NCBI GenBank assembly: GCA_913064935.1
Contig: CAJYBF010000048.1
Location: 1-7,212, forward strand
Source: an uncultured Mollicutes bacterium
GTDB taxonomy: Bacteria > Bacillota_I > Bacilli_A > MAG-NZ
Length of the DNA: 7,212 nucleotides
Direction: 5' to 3'
Both the position numbers and the translations under genes were made by a program. Positions 1-6,763 of this stretch are shown here, piece by piece; within the stretch, counting starts at the first letter, position 1; every line of letters begins with the position of its first letter. The notes beneath the pieces were generated by a model. It ran no database searches. It was not told the DNA's origin and saw only the letters and a list, made by a program, of their open reading frames with translations.

Positions 1-117
1 TCGCTTTGAAAATCTCTTATAGATAGAAAGATAGATGCATTAAAGAAAAAACGGGAATTGGACATGTACAAAAAAGATATGAAAAAGAAAGTAATTTATG
101 ATAAGTTTAATGGGTGA
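1..117 (+). pseudogene. Interrupted prodomain-coding 5' part of the M6 protease gene
   Basis: The reading frame of the downstream protease stays open from base 10 to 114 and encodes about 35 lysine-rich residues, including LIDRKIDALKKKRELD. From memory of Bacillus immune inhibitor A, this resembles its prodomain segment (LIPEERLADALKKRG...). It is therefore probably protease coding sequence and not a leader. An in-frame TGA at 115-117 separates it from the catalytic part. Another TGA in the same frame lies at 7-9. Alternatively, frame 2 (RFENLL, bases 2-19) would join frame 1 through a one-base shift near base 19. The signal peptide and the rest of the prodomain would lie outside the window, roughly 90 codons further upstream by comparison with a family length near 795 residues. 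The homology rests on recall, not a search. Confidence 0.55.
112..117 (+). promoter_or_regulatory. Shine-Dalgarno-like GGGTGA before the TTG start
   Basis: GGGTGA lies three bases before the TTG at 121 and matches the GGTGA end of the consensus AGGAGGTGA at a workable distance. Its last three bases are the TGA that stops the upstream prodomain frame. Ribosomes terminating there could in principle reinitiate at TTG 121. The match may also be coincidental in what was originally continuous coding sequence. Confidence 0.3.
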
Positions 118-120
118 ATA

Positions 121-2118
121 TTGAGCGGTATTTGGAATAAAGTTGGACAAGCTCAAGAGGTTAGCTCTGTGATAGAGGGATTTTGGCATGTTTCTGTGAT
201 ATCGGATAATATTTTAGTAATATTAATCGACTTCCCAGATTTTCTTAATAGCTCACTTACTCCGCTTGAAACGGACATGTTTTATGAGAACTATCCCAAA
301 GAACATTATGAAGAAATGATCTTTGGCGAAAGTGAGTATAACGGACCAAATGGCGAGCAACTAATTACCATGAGACAGTTCTACGAGGAACAATCTGGTG
401 GAAGTTATAGCATTGAAGGTCAAGTAGCTGGTTGGTACACTGCTGGTTATCCTGCAGCATTTTATGGCGGGAATATTGGTGGCAATGATGCTAGACCAAG
501 GAACTTAGTATATGAAGCATTACTTAATGCTGCATATGATCCTAACATAGATCTGTCAGAGTTTGATAAAGAGGATAGATATGATTTAGATGGTGATGGA
601 GATCTACGTGAACCAGATGGGATTATAGATCATTTAATGATTATTCATGCAAGCGTTGGAGAAGAAGCTGGTGGTGGATCTCTTGGTGATGACGCAATAT
701 GGTCTCATAGATGGAGTTTTACTAACCCTGTTGCTTTACCAGGAATTGAAACAGGTCTTCCTTATTGGGGTGGCGCAATGGTGGCATATGATTACACTAT
801 GGCACCAGAGGATGGAGCTGCTGGAGTTTTCTCTCACGAGTATGGTCATGATTTAGGACTTCCTGATGAATATGATACTGTCTATTCTGGGGCAGGAGAA
901 CCTGTAAGTTATTGGTCAATAATGAGTTCGGGAAGTTGGGCAGGAATTATTTCTGGTACTGAACCAACCGGGTTTAGTCCATATGCAAAACTACAACTTC
1001 AAAGTACATTGGGAGGAAACTGGTTAACTGGTTCCTACATACATGTTGATGATATTGACGAAACTGGAGTTGAGTTATTATTAGATCAAGCGAGTACTAA
1101 GGGAATTAATAATGACGTTTTGATGATAGGATTACCAAATAAAGAAGAGATTACAAATATTCCATATAGCGGAACCTTCGAATATTTTAGTGGGAAAGGG
1201 AATAGTTTAAATAATTATATGTTAACCGATTTAGATTTGACTCAAGCAACATCAGCTAAAATTAATTTTAAAACGTGGTACCAAATTGAAGAGGACTGGG
1301 ATTATGCTTCAGTTGGAATATATAGTTTAGGAGAATGGATTTCAATTGAAGGGAATATTACCACAGTAGAAGATCCATTCGGACAAAACCCTGGATTTGG
1401 TATAACTGGTTCTTCGAATGGTTGGGTAGAAGCAGAGTTTGATTTGTCACAATTTATCGGCCAAGAAATATATGTTGGGTTTAATTATTGGTCAGATGGC
1501 TATGTTGCTGACTTAGGTTTCTACATTGATGATATCAATATATCAATAGATGATCAAACTGTTTTGTTTGATGATGCTGAGAATGATCCAACATTTGATA
1601 TGTACGGATTTACTATTGATCAAGGGATCGCCTATACTGAACAATACTATTTGATCGAATGGAGAAATCATCAAGGTGTAGATGAAGCATTAGCTCATAT
1701 ACGTAGAGGTAACAGTTTAATGCAATTTGAACCTGGTATGCTAATGTGGTATGTTGACATGGGATACGATAACAATTGGACTGGAGATCATCCTGGGGAT
1801 GGATACTTAGGTATAGTGGATGCTGATCAACATGTAAACAAGTGGAATGATAACGCTATAGGATCTACAAGGTATCAGATGCATGATGCCGCATTTGGGT
1901 TAGAACAAGATGATAAAATGTATTTAGACTATAATTACTTAGGATTCTATATGAGAGATAACCATACTGTAATGAACCCTATTTTCAGTGACGCATTAGA
2001 TTACAGTAATCCTAGTATTCCTGATGCAGGTAGAAATGTGCCTTACTTCGGACTGAAAGTAAGAGTAGTTGGTGAAAGTGAAGATAGAAGTGTAGGAAAA
2101 ATATTATTATTTAAATAG
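121..2118 (+). CDS. Immune inhibitor A-like M6 metalloprotease, lacking signal peptide and prodomain
   Basis: This is a zinc metallopeptidase of family M6 (InhA type), which normally is secreted as a zymogen and degrades host or environmental proteins. The 665-residue frame holds the zinc site HEYGHDLGLPDEYD (residues 239-252) with His239, Glu240 and His243. A Met-turn-like SIMSSGSW follows around Met268. A Ca-binding-like DLDGDGDLREPDG lies at 155-167, and IIDHLMIIHASVGEEAGGGS precedes the zinc site. A jelly-roll, MAM-like region spans about 350-475, ending near FYIDDI. The C-terminal InhA-type domain runs from about 480 to 665 and ends with the typical IPDAGR...LGLK-like block, so the 3' end is complete. 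The family is usually near 795 residues. This TTG-started version has no signal peptide or prodomain, so as drawn it would be an unprocessed cytoplasmic protease, which is unlikely to be the native product. The original gene most likely continued upstream through the TGA at 115. No other stop or shift appears in 2 kb, so any inactivation is recent, is a sequence error, or is bypassed. A terminator follows directly. Confidence 0.9.
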   Translation: MSGIWNKVGQAQEVSSVIEGFWHVSVISDNILVILIDFPDFLNSSLTPLETDMFYENYPKEHYEEMIFGESEYNGPNGEQLITMRQFYEEQSGGSYSIEGQVAGWYTAGYPAAFYGGNIGGNDARPRNLVYEALLNAAYDPNIDLSEFDKEDRYDLDGDGDLREPDGIIDHLMIIHASVGEEAGGGSLGDDAIWSHRWSFTNPVALPGIETGLPYWGGAMVAYDYTMAPEDGAAGVFSHEYGHDLGLPDEYDTVYSGAGEPVSYWSIMSSGSWAGIISGTEPTGFSPYAKLQLQSTLGGNWLTGSYIHVDDIDETGVELLLDQASTKGINNDVLMIGLPNKEEITNIPYSGTFEYFSGKGNSLNNYMLTDLDLTQATSAKINFKTWYQIEEDWDYASVGIYSLGEWISIEGNITTVEDPFGQNPGFGITGSSNGWVEAEFDLSQFIGQEIYVGFNYWSDGYVADLGFYIDDINISIDDQTVLFDDAENDPTFDMYGFTIDQGIAYTEQYYLIEWRNHQGVDEALAHIRRGNSLMQFEPGMLMWYVDMGYDNNWTGDHPGDGYLGIVDADQHVNKWNDNAIGSTRYQMHDAAFGLEQDDKMYLDYNYLGFYMRDNHTVMNPIFSDALDYSNPSIPDAGRNVPYFGLKVRVVGESEDRSVGKILLFK

Positions 2119-2146
2119 ATACTGCAAGAATAGGATTTTCAATTAT

Positions 2147-2174
2147 AAAAGCAGAATTAATTTTCTGCTTTTTC
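2147..2174 (+). terminator. Rho-independent terminator of the M6 protease gene
   Basis: The arms AAAAGCAGAA (2147-2156) and TTCTGCTTTT (2163-2172) form a perfect 10-bp stem around a six-base loop, and the 3' arm runs into a T tract. It starts 28 bases after the protease stop codon and separates this gene from the small downstream gene. Confidence 0.85.
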
Positions 2175-2240
2175 TTATCTGTTTGAATAATAGCTTTCGT
2201 AAGGTAAACAATAGACTAGTGACGATAAAATTCTAAGATT

Positions 2241-2248
2241 GGAGATGA
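2241..2248 (+). promoter_or_regulatory. Shine-Dalgarno site of the small basic gene
   Basis: GGAGATGA matches the consensus GGAGGTGA at seven of eight positions and ends four bases before GTG 2253. It selects the GTG start over the overlapping ATG at 2245, whose frame closes after 12 codons. A -10-like TAAAAT lies at 2226-2231, but no convincing -35 box pairs with it. Confidence 0.65.
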
Positions 2249-2252
2249 AGTT

Positions 2253-2384
2253 GTGTCAAAAAGTCAAAATGATCCTAAGGAAATAAGAAGGAGAAAAGAC
2301 AAAGGTCATATTTCTCAATTAGCAAAGGGTTCTACAAAAGGTAGAAATGCAAAAAAGCAAAACGTTAAGAGAAACGACGTTTAG
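2253..2384 (+). CDS. Small very basic protein of unknown function (43 aa)
   Basis: A GTG-started frame of 43 codons ending in TAG encodes a lysine/arginine-rich protein (9 Lys, 5 Arg, one His against 3 Asp and one Glu). It begins MSKSQNDPKEIRRRKDKG and continues with polar, Gly/Ser/Asn-containing basic stretches such as AKGSTKGRNAKKQNVKRN. There is no cysteine, no hydrophobic segment and no signal peptide, so it is probably cytosolic and may be intrinsically disordered. The charge pattern would suit RNA, ribosome or DNA binding, but that is only inference and I recognise no family. The strong ribosome-binding site just upstream and the hairpin terminator 19 bases after the stop make it a credible separate gene. 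Protein terminators flank it on both sides, so it is probably transcribed alone. Confidence 0.7.
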   Translation: MSKSQNDPKEIRRRKDKGHISQLAKGSTKGRNAKKQNVKRNDV

Positions 2385-2402
2385 TTAGGTATAGCTTAAA
2401 TT

Positions 2403-2437
2403 AAAAGGTGCAATTATGTGAAAAATTGCATCTTTTT
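2403..2437 (+). terminator. Rho-independent terminator of the small basic gene
   Basis: The arms AAAAGGTGCAATT (2403-2415) and AATTGCATCTTTT (2424-2436) pair over 13 positions with one G-U wobble. The loop is eight bases and the 3' side carries a T run. The core pairing GGTGCAATT with AATTGCATC is strong enough to terminate. The remaining bases to 2534 hold no gene that I can support. Confidence 0.8.
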
Positions 2438-2534
2438 CGTATGTCTTTATCGAAGTTGGTAATAAAATATGCGATTTATTGGTAAAATTGGGTATTTAAT
2501 GACTTGAATTAAGGGATTTTATACATATCAGTAG

Positions 2535-2563
2535 TTGAAAAAAGAAGTGTTTTGGTATATTAT
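2535..2563 (+). promoter_or_regulatory. Sigma-A-type promoter of the giant surface protein gene
   Basis: TTGAAA (2535-2540) and TATTAT (2558-2563) are separated by 17 bases, each one or two bases from consensus. Transcription would begin near 2570. That gives a leader of about 33 bases to ATG 2603 but only about nine to ATG 2579, which supports the downstream start. Confidence 0.75.
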
Positions 2564-2587
2564 TAAGAGTGATTTAGTATGTTATTC

Positions 2588-2595
2588 AAGGAGAG
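2588..2595 (+). promoter_or_regulatory. Shine-Dalgarno site fixing the start at 2603
   Basis: AAGGAGAG lies seven bases before ATG 2603. The in-frame ATG at 2579 sits upstream of this site, has no ribosome-binding site of its own, and would put a non-typical MLFKESVF extension before the signal peptide. The start at 2603 is therefore preferred. Confidence 0.85.
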
Positions 2596-2602
2596 TGTTT
2601 TT

Positions 2603-5600
2603 ATGGTGAAAAAAATGAAGAAGTATATGATATTGATAATGATTACGATGATAGGGGTTATGCTTCCTGAAGTTTCTGCTGTAGCGAATACGTGCAACAT
2701 TAGTGTAGAAGATAGCATTTCTAATGTAGCATTAGGTGGAGAGATACTAATTACTAATGAGGACACTGTTACTTTCAGGTTCGCTTGTTCGGGAAATGGT
2801 ACAGTTTTATATGAATTATATGAAGATGATGGTGCTACAGGTATTTATTTAGATAAAAGTACTACATCTACTATTTTTAATGATTTTGATATCACAGGGT
2901 ATGGTGAGACAGATGGTGATCCTGTAGAGTTCTATATAAAAGCAATGGATGAAGATGGTGCTGGAGTTCCAGTTCCTACTGAGTCAGTTTTTGTTGAAAG
3001 AGATACAATAGCTGCTGATGTTGTGCGAAATCTATCAGTATCAGATGAATCTGGTGTTGTTTCAAATGCTGGGGATGTTACACCAGGTAAGACGAATGAT
3101 GAAGTTTTAACATTATCTTGGGAAAAACCTATTGAAGAACCTGCTTCTTATGAAGTTTCATATAGAAGAGGAATATCAAATAGGATTATTATAAATGATT
3201 TAGTAATCAATACTGTTTCATCTGTTGTGACAACACCAATAGAAATTGGACCAGATGATATGGCTCTTGTTGACGGAGTGTTAACTTTCTCGGCTAGAGG
3301 AATTGAAGCTGCTGGTAATGTTTCAAGTTATGAAGATGTAGTTTTTGAATATGACACTACACCTCCAAGCAATATAAATAACTCAACAATGAAAGATGAA
3401 AATTTATCTGTTATTTATCCAGACGGAGTTAACGATACTGAAACTATAAACTTGAGTTGGACTGAACCAAATGGTGAGGAAATAGACCATTATAATGTTT
3501 ACATCAAAGAAGGAGACGATGTATTTGTTTTACACAGTTCAGTAGTTTTACTTAACGTAGCTATTGATGCACTTCCATTATCAGATGGAACAGTTACATT
3601 TAAAGTGACGTCAGTTGATGTATCTGGAAATGAGTCGTTAGGTTCTCAAACTTACTTCACACTTGATACAGTTGCTCCTGTTTTTTCTGTAACTTATGAC
3701 TTAGGTGGAGATGGAGTTAATACTCATATCACTGGTGCTACTGTGAACTTCGCTGAAAAATCAACAATAGATGTTGTTAATGGAGCTAATGATATAATTA
3801 GATATTCTATATCTACAGTTGCCGATAATTATAAAAATGGTGATTATTCTGATTTAGAAGATGCAATTAAGAATGTTTCTTCTGATGGTCTTTATACAAT
3901 AAAAATACAAGATATGGCTGGAAACATTGGTAGTTTATCATTTACATTTGATCAAGTATATCCTGATATACCTGATAATCGTTATATAGATGTAACTTCA
4001 GTAGATGAAGAGGACTTGAACGGGATACAATCTACTGTAACAATTACGTGGGATAAGAGTACTGATGATTCTTTAGATCATTATGAATTATGGATCAATG
4101 GAGAATTAGACACTGATGATATATCTCAACCGCCTACAGGTTCGATAGTTACAGAGGCATATAGCTTTGATACTATAAAATACGGAGACGTAACAAACTA
4201 TTATGAAATACGTACTGTTGATGGTGTAGGAAATTTCGGTAAATATAGTGTAAGAAAACATATCATTACTGACTTAGTTAGACCAAATGCAACAATCATT
4301 TCTACTAACAGTACTGATGAAGAGATATTCTTTAATGTAAAAATCGAAGATCCAAACAGAGATGTTGATTCTGTGTATGCATATCTATATAAAAATAGTC
4401 AATTCATTAAGTCGATTTCTCTTACAATTGGAACTAATGAATACTCATTCTCTAATCTTGAAAATGATAGTTCTGATTATAAAATTGAAGTAAGTGCCGA
4501 TTATGATTTTAACGGAGCAACTTATGATGCCGATGATGCAGATGGGATTATCAATGTTAATACAAATGGTATTTTTCTAAATGCTGGCACAATCGATACA
4601 CTAGACACTTTAGGAAGATCATATGATGTTTCTGCTCAAATCGTAAGTGCGAATAAGAACGATACATCAATATCTTTAGAAATTAATTCACTTAAAGATT
4701 CAACTTCAAATGAATCACTAGTTGTTCAACTGTGGAACGTTGACGGTCAAGTTGATTTTGAAACTATAACTCTAGATACAGATGATCTAACAACAACTTC
4801 TGAGATATCGTTCAATTCACTTGTAACTGGAACTGTATATCAAATTAGAATTATAGAAGATGAAGCGATTATAGCTACACATAACTTCTCAACTGAGAAG
4901 GATATGCCTAGTGCAGCGTTTAAAATTAATACAATTGAACAAAATACTTTGGATATTTCAATTATTATCTCAGATGAAGATGGTTCTTCGGCTGAGAAGA
5001 GTGTTGTTTTATTAGAAGATGGACAAATAGTTCCTAACAAAACACAGTCACTAAGTGTAGGAACAAATAATGTATCATTTGGTGGACTAGATGACAACAG
5101 TGAATATGAATACAAAGTTTATGCGTCATACAATTTAGAAAATGGTAGGGGAGCCGTAATAGATGATGTAATAGGTACATTTGAGCTATATACTGCTAAG
5201 CCTATACCAGTAGTTCGAATATATGATGTAAAAGCTGATGGAAACTCTGTTTCCTTTGATACTGACATCCGAGATTCTGACAATTCAATTATATCTGTTA
5301 AAGCAGTTCTTTACGACGGAGCACAATCAACAGGTAAAGAGGTTTTACTAAACAAAGGTATTTTATTAAATAGAGAATTTGATGATTTAGATCCTGTTAA
5401 AGATTACAGAATAAATATAGTAATTGAATATGATTTAAATGATAACAATGATTCAGTTGATAATCCATTATTCTATGGAAGTGACTTCGAAACATTGAAG
5501 TTAAGACCAACAATAGAAGTAAGAAATTTGGATGTTTTAAATACTAGTGCAGATTTCTCTGCGATTGTAATAGATCCAAATGAAGCTTACATAAGTGGAT

Positions 5601-6520
5601 TCATTAAATTGTACTCAACCACTTCAAATATTCCAATTGAGATAATTGCAATTGGAACATCAACTGTTAAGGAAATTACATTCGAGGACTTAAAAGCAGA
5701 GACTACTTATCGCATAAAAATTGATACAGATATCAATGTTGGTGATGGTGAAGAAAACAATGAAATCATTTATAGCACTGAGTTTACAACATTACCAAAC
5801 ATTAACGTAGACATGGATAAAATAGATAAGACATATTCTACAATTTCATTTGATGTTGATTTCATTAACAACATTGAGGCAGTTGTAGTTGTAAGGTTAC
5901 TATTAGGTGACGATATCTTAGAAGAAGCAATAATTGAAAATGGTAGCACTAGTTTTGAATTTACTAATTTATTAGATAACACTTCTTACAATATATCAAT
6001 TGACTATCTTGATGGATCAGGAACATTAGTTCAATCACAAGTCTTAACTGAGAGAATTATTAGTTTAACTGTTCCAGAAGTATTCATTGTACAGAGTTCA
6101 TTAGATGTCGAGAATATTGTTACCTTAAGAGCTACAATAGTCGATGTTGATGGAACTGTAAATTCAGACGTAGTAGAGATTAGGATTTGTAGCGAGAACG
6201 GTTTATGTTCAGTTCAAGAGATTAGTATTTCAAGTATCTCTGAGGGTGTGGAAGTTGAACTTCCATATTCTAAAAACATAATATCTGTTGTTGTTTCTTA
6301 TGATGCTGGAGATCATGAAGGTGTAGTAGCAGATTCTACTGAAACTATTGAGCGAGTAGAAAACGAACCTGATACAGAAGAACCGAGTGATCCAATAGAC
6401 ACTGATGAACCAGGTGATGGAACGTTGTTCGGAGATACTACGATGTTGATTCTAGTAGGTGTCTTAGCGGCAAGTTCATTGACTGCTTTAGGTTATATAA
6501 TTTATACTAAGAAATCTTAA
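2603..6520 (+). CDS. Giant modular surface protein with Ig/FN3-like domains and C-terminal membrane anchor
   Basis: The 1305-residue product starts with a classic signal peptide: KK/KK charges, a hydrophobic core at residues 8-21, and cleavage after VSA26 or AVA28. An N-terminal beta domain (about 29-132) contains Cys31 and Cys62. Four units follow, starting near 134, 251, 355 and 450. Each ends in a variant of D-x-x-GN-x...f-x-x-D-t-x-x-P (for example VDVSGNES, then LDTVAP), a linker pattern seen in bacterial Ig-like/FN3 domains. Seven further units of about 100 residues start near 560, 673, 768, 868, 969, 1067 and 1156. They share an FN3-like L-x-x-x-t-x-Y-x-I-x-I strand. An acidic, Pro-rich linker (1252-1272), a membrane segment (1281-1301) and a short TKKS tail end the protein. 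There is no LPxTG motif, so it is probably held by the membrane helix itself. The protein is strongly acidic and rich in Asp, Asn, Ser and Thr. A role in adhesion or polymer binding is inferred from architecture only; no enzymatic domain was seen. Confidence 0.9.
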   Translation: MVKKMKKYMILIMITMIGVMLPEVSAVANTCNISVEDSISNVALGGEILITNEDTVTFRFACSGNGTVLYELYEDDGATGIYLDKSTTSTIFNDFDITGYGETDGDPVEFYIKAMDEDGAGVPVPTESVFVERDTIAADVVRNLSVSDESGVVSNAGDVTPGKTNDEVLTLSWEKPIEEPASYEVSYRRGISNRIIINDLVINTVSSVVTTPIEIGPDDMALVDGVLTFSARGIEAAGNVSSYEDVVFEYDTTPPSNINNSTMKDENLSVIYPDGVNDTETINLSWTEPNGEEIDHYNVYIKEGDDVFVLHSSVVLLNVAIDALPLSDGTVTFKVTSVDVSGNESLGSQTYFTLDTVAPVFSVTYDLGGDGVNTHITGATVNFAEKSTIDVVNGANDIIRYSISTVADNYKNGDYSDLEDAIKNVSSDGLYTIKIQDMAGNIGSLSFTFDQVYPDIPDNRYIDVTSVDEEDLNGIQSTVTITWDKSTDDSLDHYELWINGELDTDDISQPPTGSIVTEAYSFDTIKYGDVTNYYEIRTVDGVGNFGKYSVRKHIITDLVRPNATIISTNSTDEEIFFNVKIEDPNRDVDSVYAYLYKNSQFIKSISLTIGTNEYSFSNLENDSSDYKIEVSADYDFNGATYDADDADGIINVNTNGIFLNAGTIDTLDTLGRSYDVSAQIVSANKNDTSISLEINSLKDSTSNESLVVQLWNVDGQVDFETITLDTDDLTTTSEISFNSLVTGTVYQIRIIEDEAIIATHNFSTEKDMPSAAFKINTIEQNTLDISIIISDEDGSSAEKSVVLLEDGQIVPNKTQSLSVGTNNVSFGGLDDNSEYEYKVYASYNLENGRGAVIDDVIGTFELYTAKPIPVVRIYDVKADGNSVSFDTDIRDSDNSIISVKAVLYDGAQSTGKEVLLNKGILLNREFDDLDPVKDYRINIVIEYDLNDNNDSVDNPLFYGSDFETLKLRPTIEVRNLDVLNTSADFSAIVIDPNEAYISGFIKLYSTTSNIPIEIIAIGTSTVKEITFEDLKAETTYRIKIDTDINVGDGEENNEIIYSTEFTTLPNINVDMDKIDKTYSTISFDVDFINNIEAVVVVRLLLGDDILEEAIIENGSTSFEFTNLLDNTSYNISIDYLDGSGTLVQSQVLTERIISLTVPEVFIVQSSLDVENIVTLRATIVDVDGTVNSDVVEIRICSENGLCSVQEISISSISEGVEVELPYSKNIISVVVSYDAGDHEGVVADSTETIERVENEPDTEEPSDPIDTDEPGDGTLFGDTTMLILVGVLAASSLTALGYIIYTKKS
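2999..4279 (+). repeat. Four tandem Ig/FN3-like units, first series (protein level)
   Basis: Residues 133-559 contain four successive beta-sandwich-like units of roughly 95-117 residues. Each boundary has a Gly-Asn turn followed by an Asp and a Pro: IEAAGNVS then DTTPP (251), VDVSGNES then DTVAP (355), QDMAGNIG then DQVYP (450), VDGVGNFG then LVRP (560). Two of the units also carry an L-S-W strand (LSWEKP, LSWTEP) and a third has ITWDK. The repeats are diverged and not evident as DNA repeats. Confidence 0.65.
4280..6355 (+). repeat. Seven tandem about 100-residue FN3-like units, second series (protein level)
   Basis: Residues 560-1251 divide into seven units with starts near 560, 673, 768, 868, 969, 1067 and 1156, a period of about 90-113 residues. 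Most units open with a short strand and then a series such as ISLEI, ISIII, VSFDTDI or ISFDVDF. They continue with a D-x-x-x-S loop and an LY/LL strand, and several have an SF-x-x-L element before t-x-Y-x-I-x-I. They lack the GN...D..P junction of the first series. The last unit is the only one with cysteines (CSENGLC, 1196-1202). Confidence 0.65.
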
Positions 6521-6526
6521 AAATAG

Positions 6527-6553
6527 ACAGAGGAAATTTTCTCTGTTTTTTTT
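6527..6553 (+). terminator. Rho-independent terminator of the surface protein gene
   Basis: The arms ACAGAGGA (6527-6534) and TTCTCTGT (6539-6546) pair with one G-U wobble around an AATT loop, followed by eight T residues. It begins six bases after the TAA stop. Confidence 0.8.
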
Positions 6554-6573
6554 CTATTTATGGCTTCATTATC

Positions 6574-6602
6574 TTGACTTTGAACATCAATTTTGTTATT
6601 AT
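6574..6602 (+). promoter_or_regulatory. Promoter of the initiator tRNA gene
   Basis: TTGACT (6574-6579) and TATTAT (6597-6602) are spaced by 17 bases, and TGT immediately before the -10 box gives an extended -10. Transcription would start near 6609, leaving about 25 bases of 5' leader for RNase P to remove. Near-consensus strength fits a tRNA gene. Confidence 0.8.
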
Positions 6603-6633
6603 ATTTAAGCATTGTGAAAATCAATGTACATAT

Positions 6634-6707
<74 letters not shown>

Positions 6708-6716
6708 CTAAAGAAG

Positions 6717-6747
6717 ACTCCTCATCAGATTTGATGGGGAGTTTTTT
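6717..6747 (+). terminator. Terminator of tRNA-fMet, possibly bidirectional
   Basis: The arms ACTCCTCATCA (6717-6727) and TGATGGGGAGT (6732-6742) form an 11-bp stem with one wobble pair, a GATT loop and a run of six T residues. Read on the minus strand, the same hairpin lies 21 bases after the ATPase stop and is followed by a weaker T-rich tail (TCTTCTTT), so it may end both convergent transcripts. Confidence 0.85.
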
Positions 6748-6763
6748 ATTTGTACCCTTTTTA

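Noticed and set aside
647..856. Open frame of 69 codons on the plus strand within the protease gene
   Set aside because: It lies fully inside the protease in another frame, crosses the zinc-site coding region and has no ribosome-binding site, so it is a shadow.
1..2118. UGA read as tryptophan (Mollicutes code 4) to explain the TGA at 115 and at 7
   Set aside because: Every tryptophan in the protease and in the 3.9-kb surface gene is TGG and neither frame contains TGA. An AT-rich organism using code 4 would show many internal TGA codons, so a standard code is more likely.
2385..2534. Riboswitch or small RNA between the small gene and the surface gene promoter
   Set aside because: Only the terminator hairpin is convincing there. 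The remainder shows no conserved aptamer motif or second stem-loop, and it lies upstream of the predicted transcription start.
2456..2558. Three copies of TTGGTA upstream of the surface gene as possible regulator sites
   Set aside because: The copies (2456, 2479, 2553) are short and irregularly spaced, and one overlaps the -10 region. In AT-rich intergenic DNA this is within chance.
2563..2766. Minus-strand frame of 67 codons across the promoter and signal-peptide region
   Set aside because: It overlaps the promoter and start of the surface gene on the opposite strand. The hydrophobic appearance comes from the complement of an AT-rich signal-peptide region.
4840..5982. Two minus-strand frames (4840-5115, 5770-5982) opposite the surface protein gene
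   Set aside because: Both are antisense to the diverged repeat domains, have no start signals and show serine-rich compositions typical of complements of Asp/Asn-rich coding sequence.
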